Below are positions 37,820-37,893 of a stretch of 37,893 bases of DNA, in pieces; position 1 is the first letter of the stretch, and each line of letters starts with the position of its first letter. Below the pieces are notes generated by a model that searched no databases, was not told the DNA's origin, and saw nothing but the letters and a program-made list of their open reading frames with translations. A program made the translations under genes and the position numbers. The stretch comes from Paenibacillus lutrae (GTDB lineage: Bacteria; Bacillota; Bacilli; Paenibacillales; NBRC-103111): NCBI RefSeq assembly GCF_009757775.1, contig NZ_RHLK01000025.1, positions 336 to 38,228 on the forward strand. The letters are read 5' to 3'.

Positions 37820-37893
37820 TGTTTGGAGAAATAAAAAACTCAAAAATGCAGTAAGTTTCTGTTTTGAGCCACCGGTTCTCCAAAGCCAGGTGG

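Overview
The window looks like a chromosomal segment of an endospore-forming member of the Bacillota, most probably Paenibacillus or a close relative. The evidence is a small acid-soluble spore protein gene (sspP), a sigma-G type promoter, the gene order 5S rRNA-guaB-dacA-pdxS-pdxT-serS-tRNA-Ser, AGGAGG ribosome binding sites with frequent GTG/TTG starts, cre sites, a split glycine decarboxylase, and a YesMN-type two-component system beside a sugar ABC importer that lacks its own ATPase. The assignment rests on gene content and style only; no database was searched.

Region 1 (1-6426) is housekeeping. It holds the end of an rRNA operon (5S), guaB, the carboxypeptidase gene dacA, the two-subunit PLP synthase genes pdxS and pdxT, serS and a tRNA-Ser(UGA). 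Several of these units are closed by clear hairpin terminators. Region 2 (6427-8280) holds small genes: a 115-aa unknown, a 48-aa unknown, sspP, a 190-nt structured transcription unit behind an exact sigma-G consensus promoter, and a peroxiredoxin-like protein.

Region 3 (8281-14632) carries a GH63/trehalase-like glycosidase behind a cre site, a short AT-rich tandem repeat, an SDR oxidoreductase, and gcvPA-gcvPB without gcvT. Region 4 (14633-25979) is a galactoside-utilisation cluster on the + strand: sensor kinase and AraC-type regulator, lipoprotein substrate-binding protein, two permeases, an MFS transporter and a 1096-aa GH2 beta-galactosidase. cre-like sites stand in front of the kinase and the binding protein, so the cluster is probably induced by its substrate through the two-component system and repressed by CcpA. 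A shared MsmX-type ATPase elsewhere in the genome would have to power the importer.

Region 5 (26063-34730, all on the - strand) is an envelope-signalling and export block. Reading downstream from 34730: ABC ATPase, a large permease with an extracytoplasmic domain resembling a catalytically dead M1 aminopeptidase, a second permease, an ECF sigma factor, a membrane protein that may be its anti-sigma factor, and a second ABC ATPase, closed by a terminator. Next comes a second ECF sigma factor with its own ECF-type promoter, a zinc-finger (ZAS) anti-sigma factor and a membrane protein built of three TM2-like repeats. Nearly all neighbours in these two runs overlap by a few bases, which indicates translational coupling.

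Region 6 (34731-37893) has a SplB-like radical SAM protein and a secreted SLH-plus-CAP domain protein. The points most worth a second look are the sigma-G-driven RNA at 7350-7601, the ABC/ECF block with the dead peptidase domain, the triplicated TM2 protein, and the apparent ATT start codon of the second ECF sigma factor.
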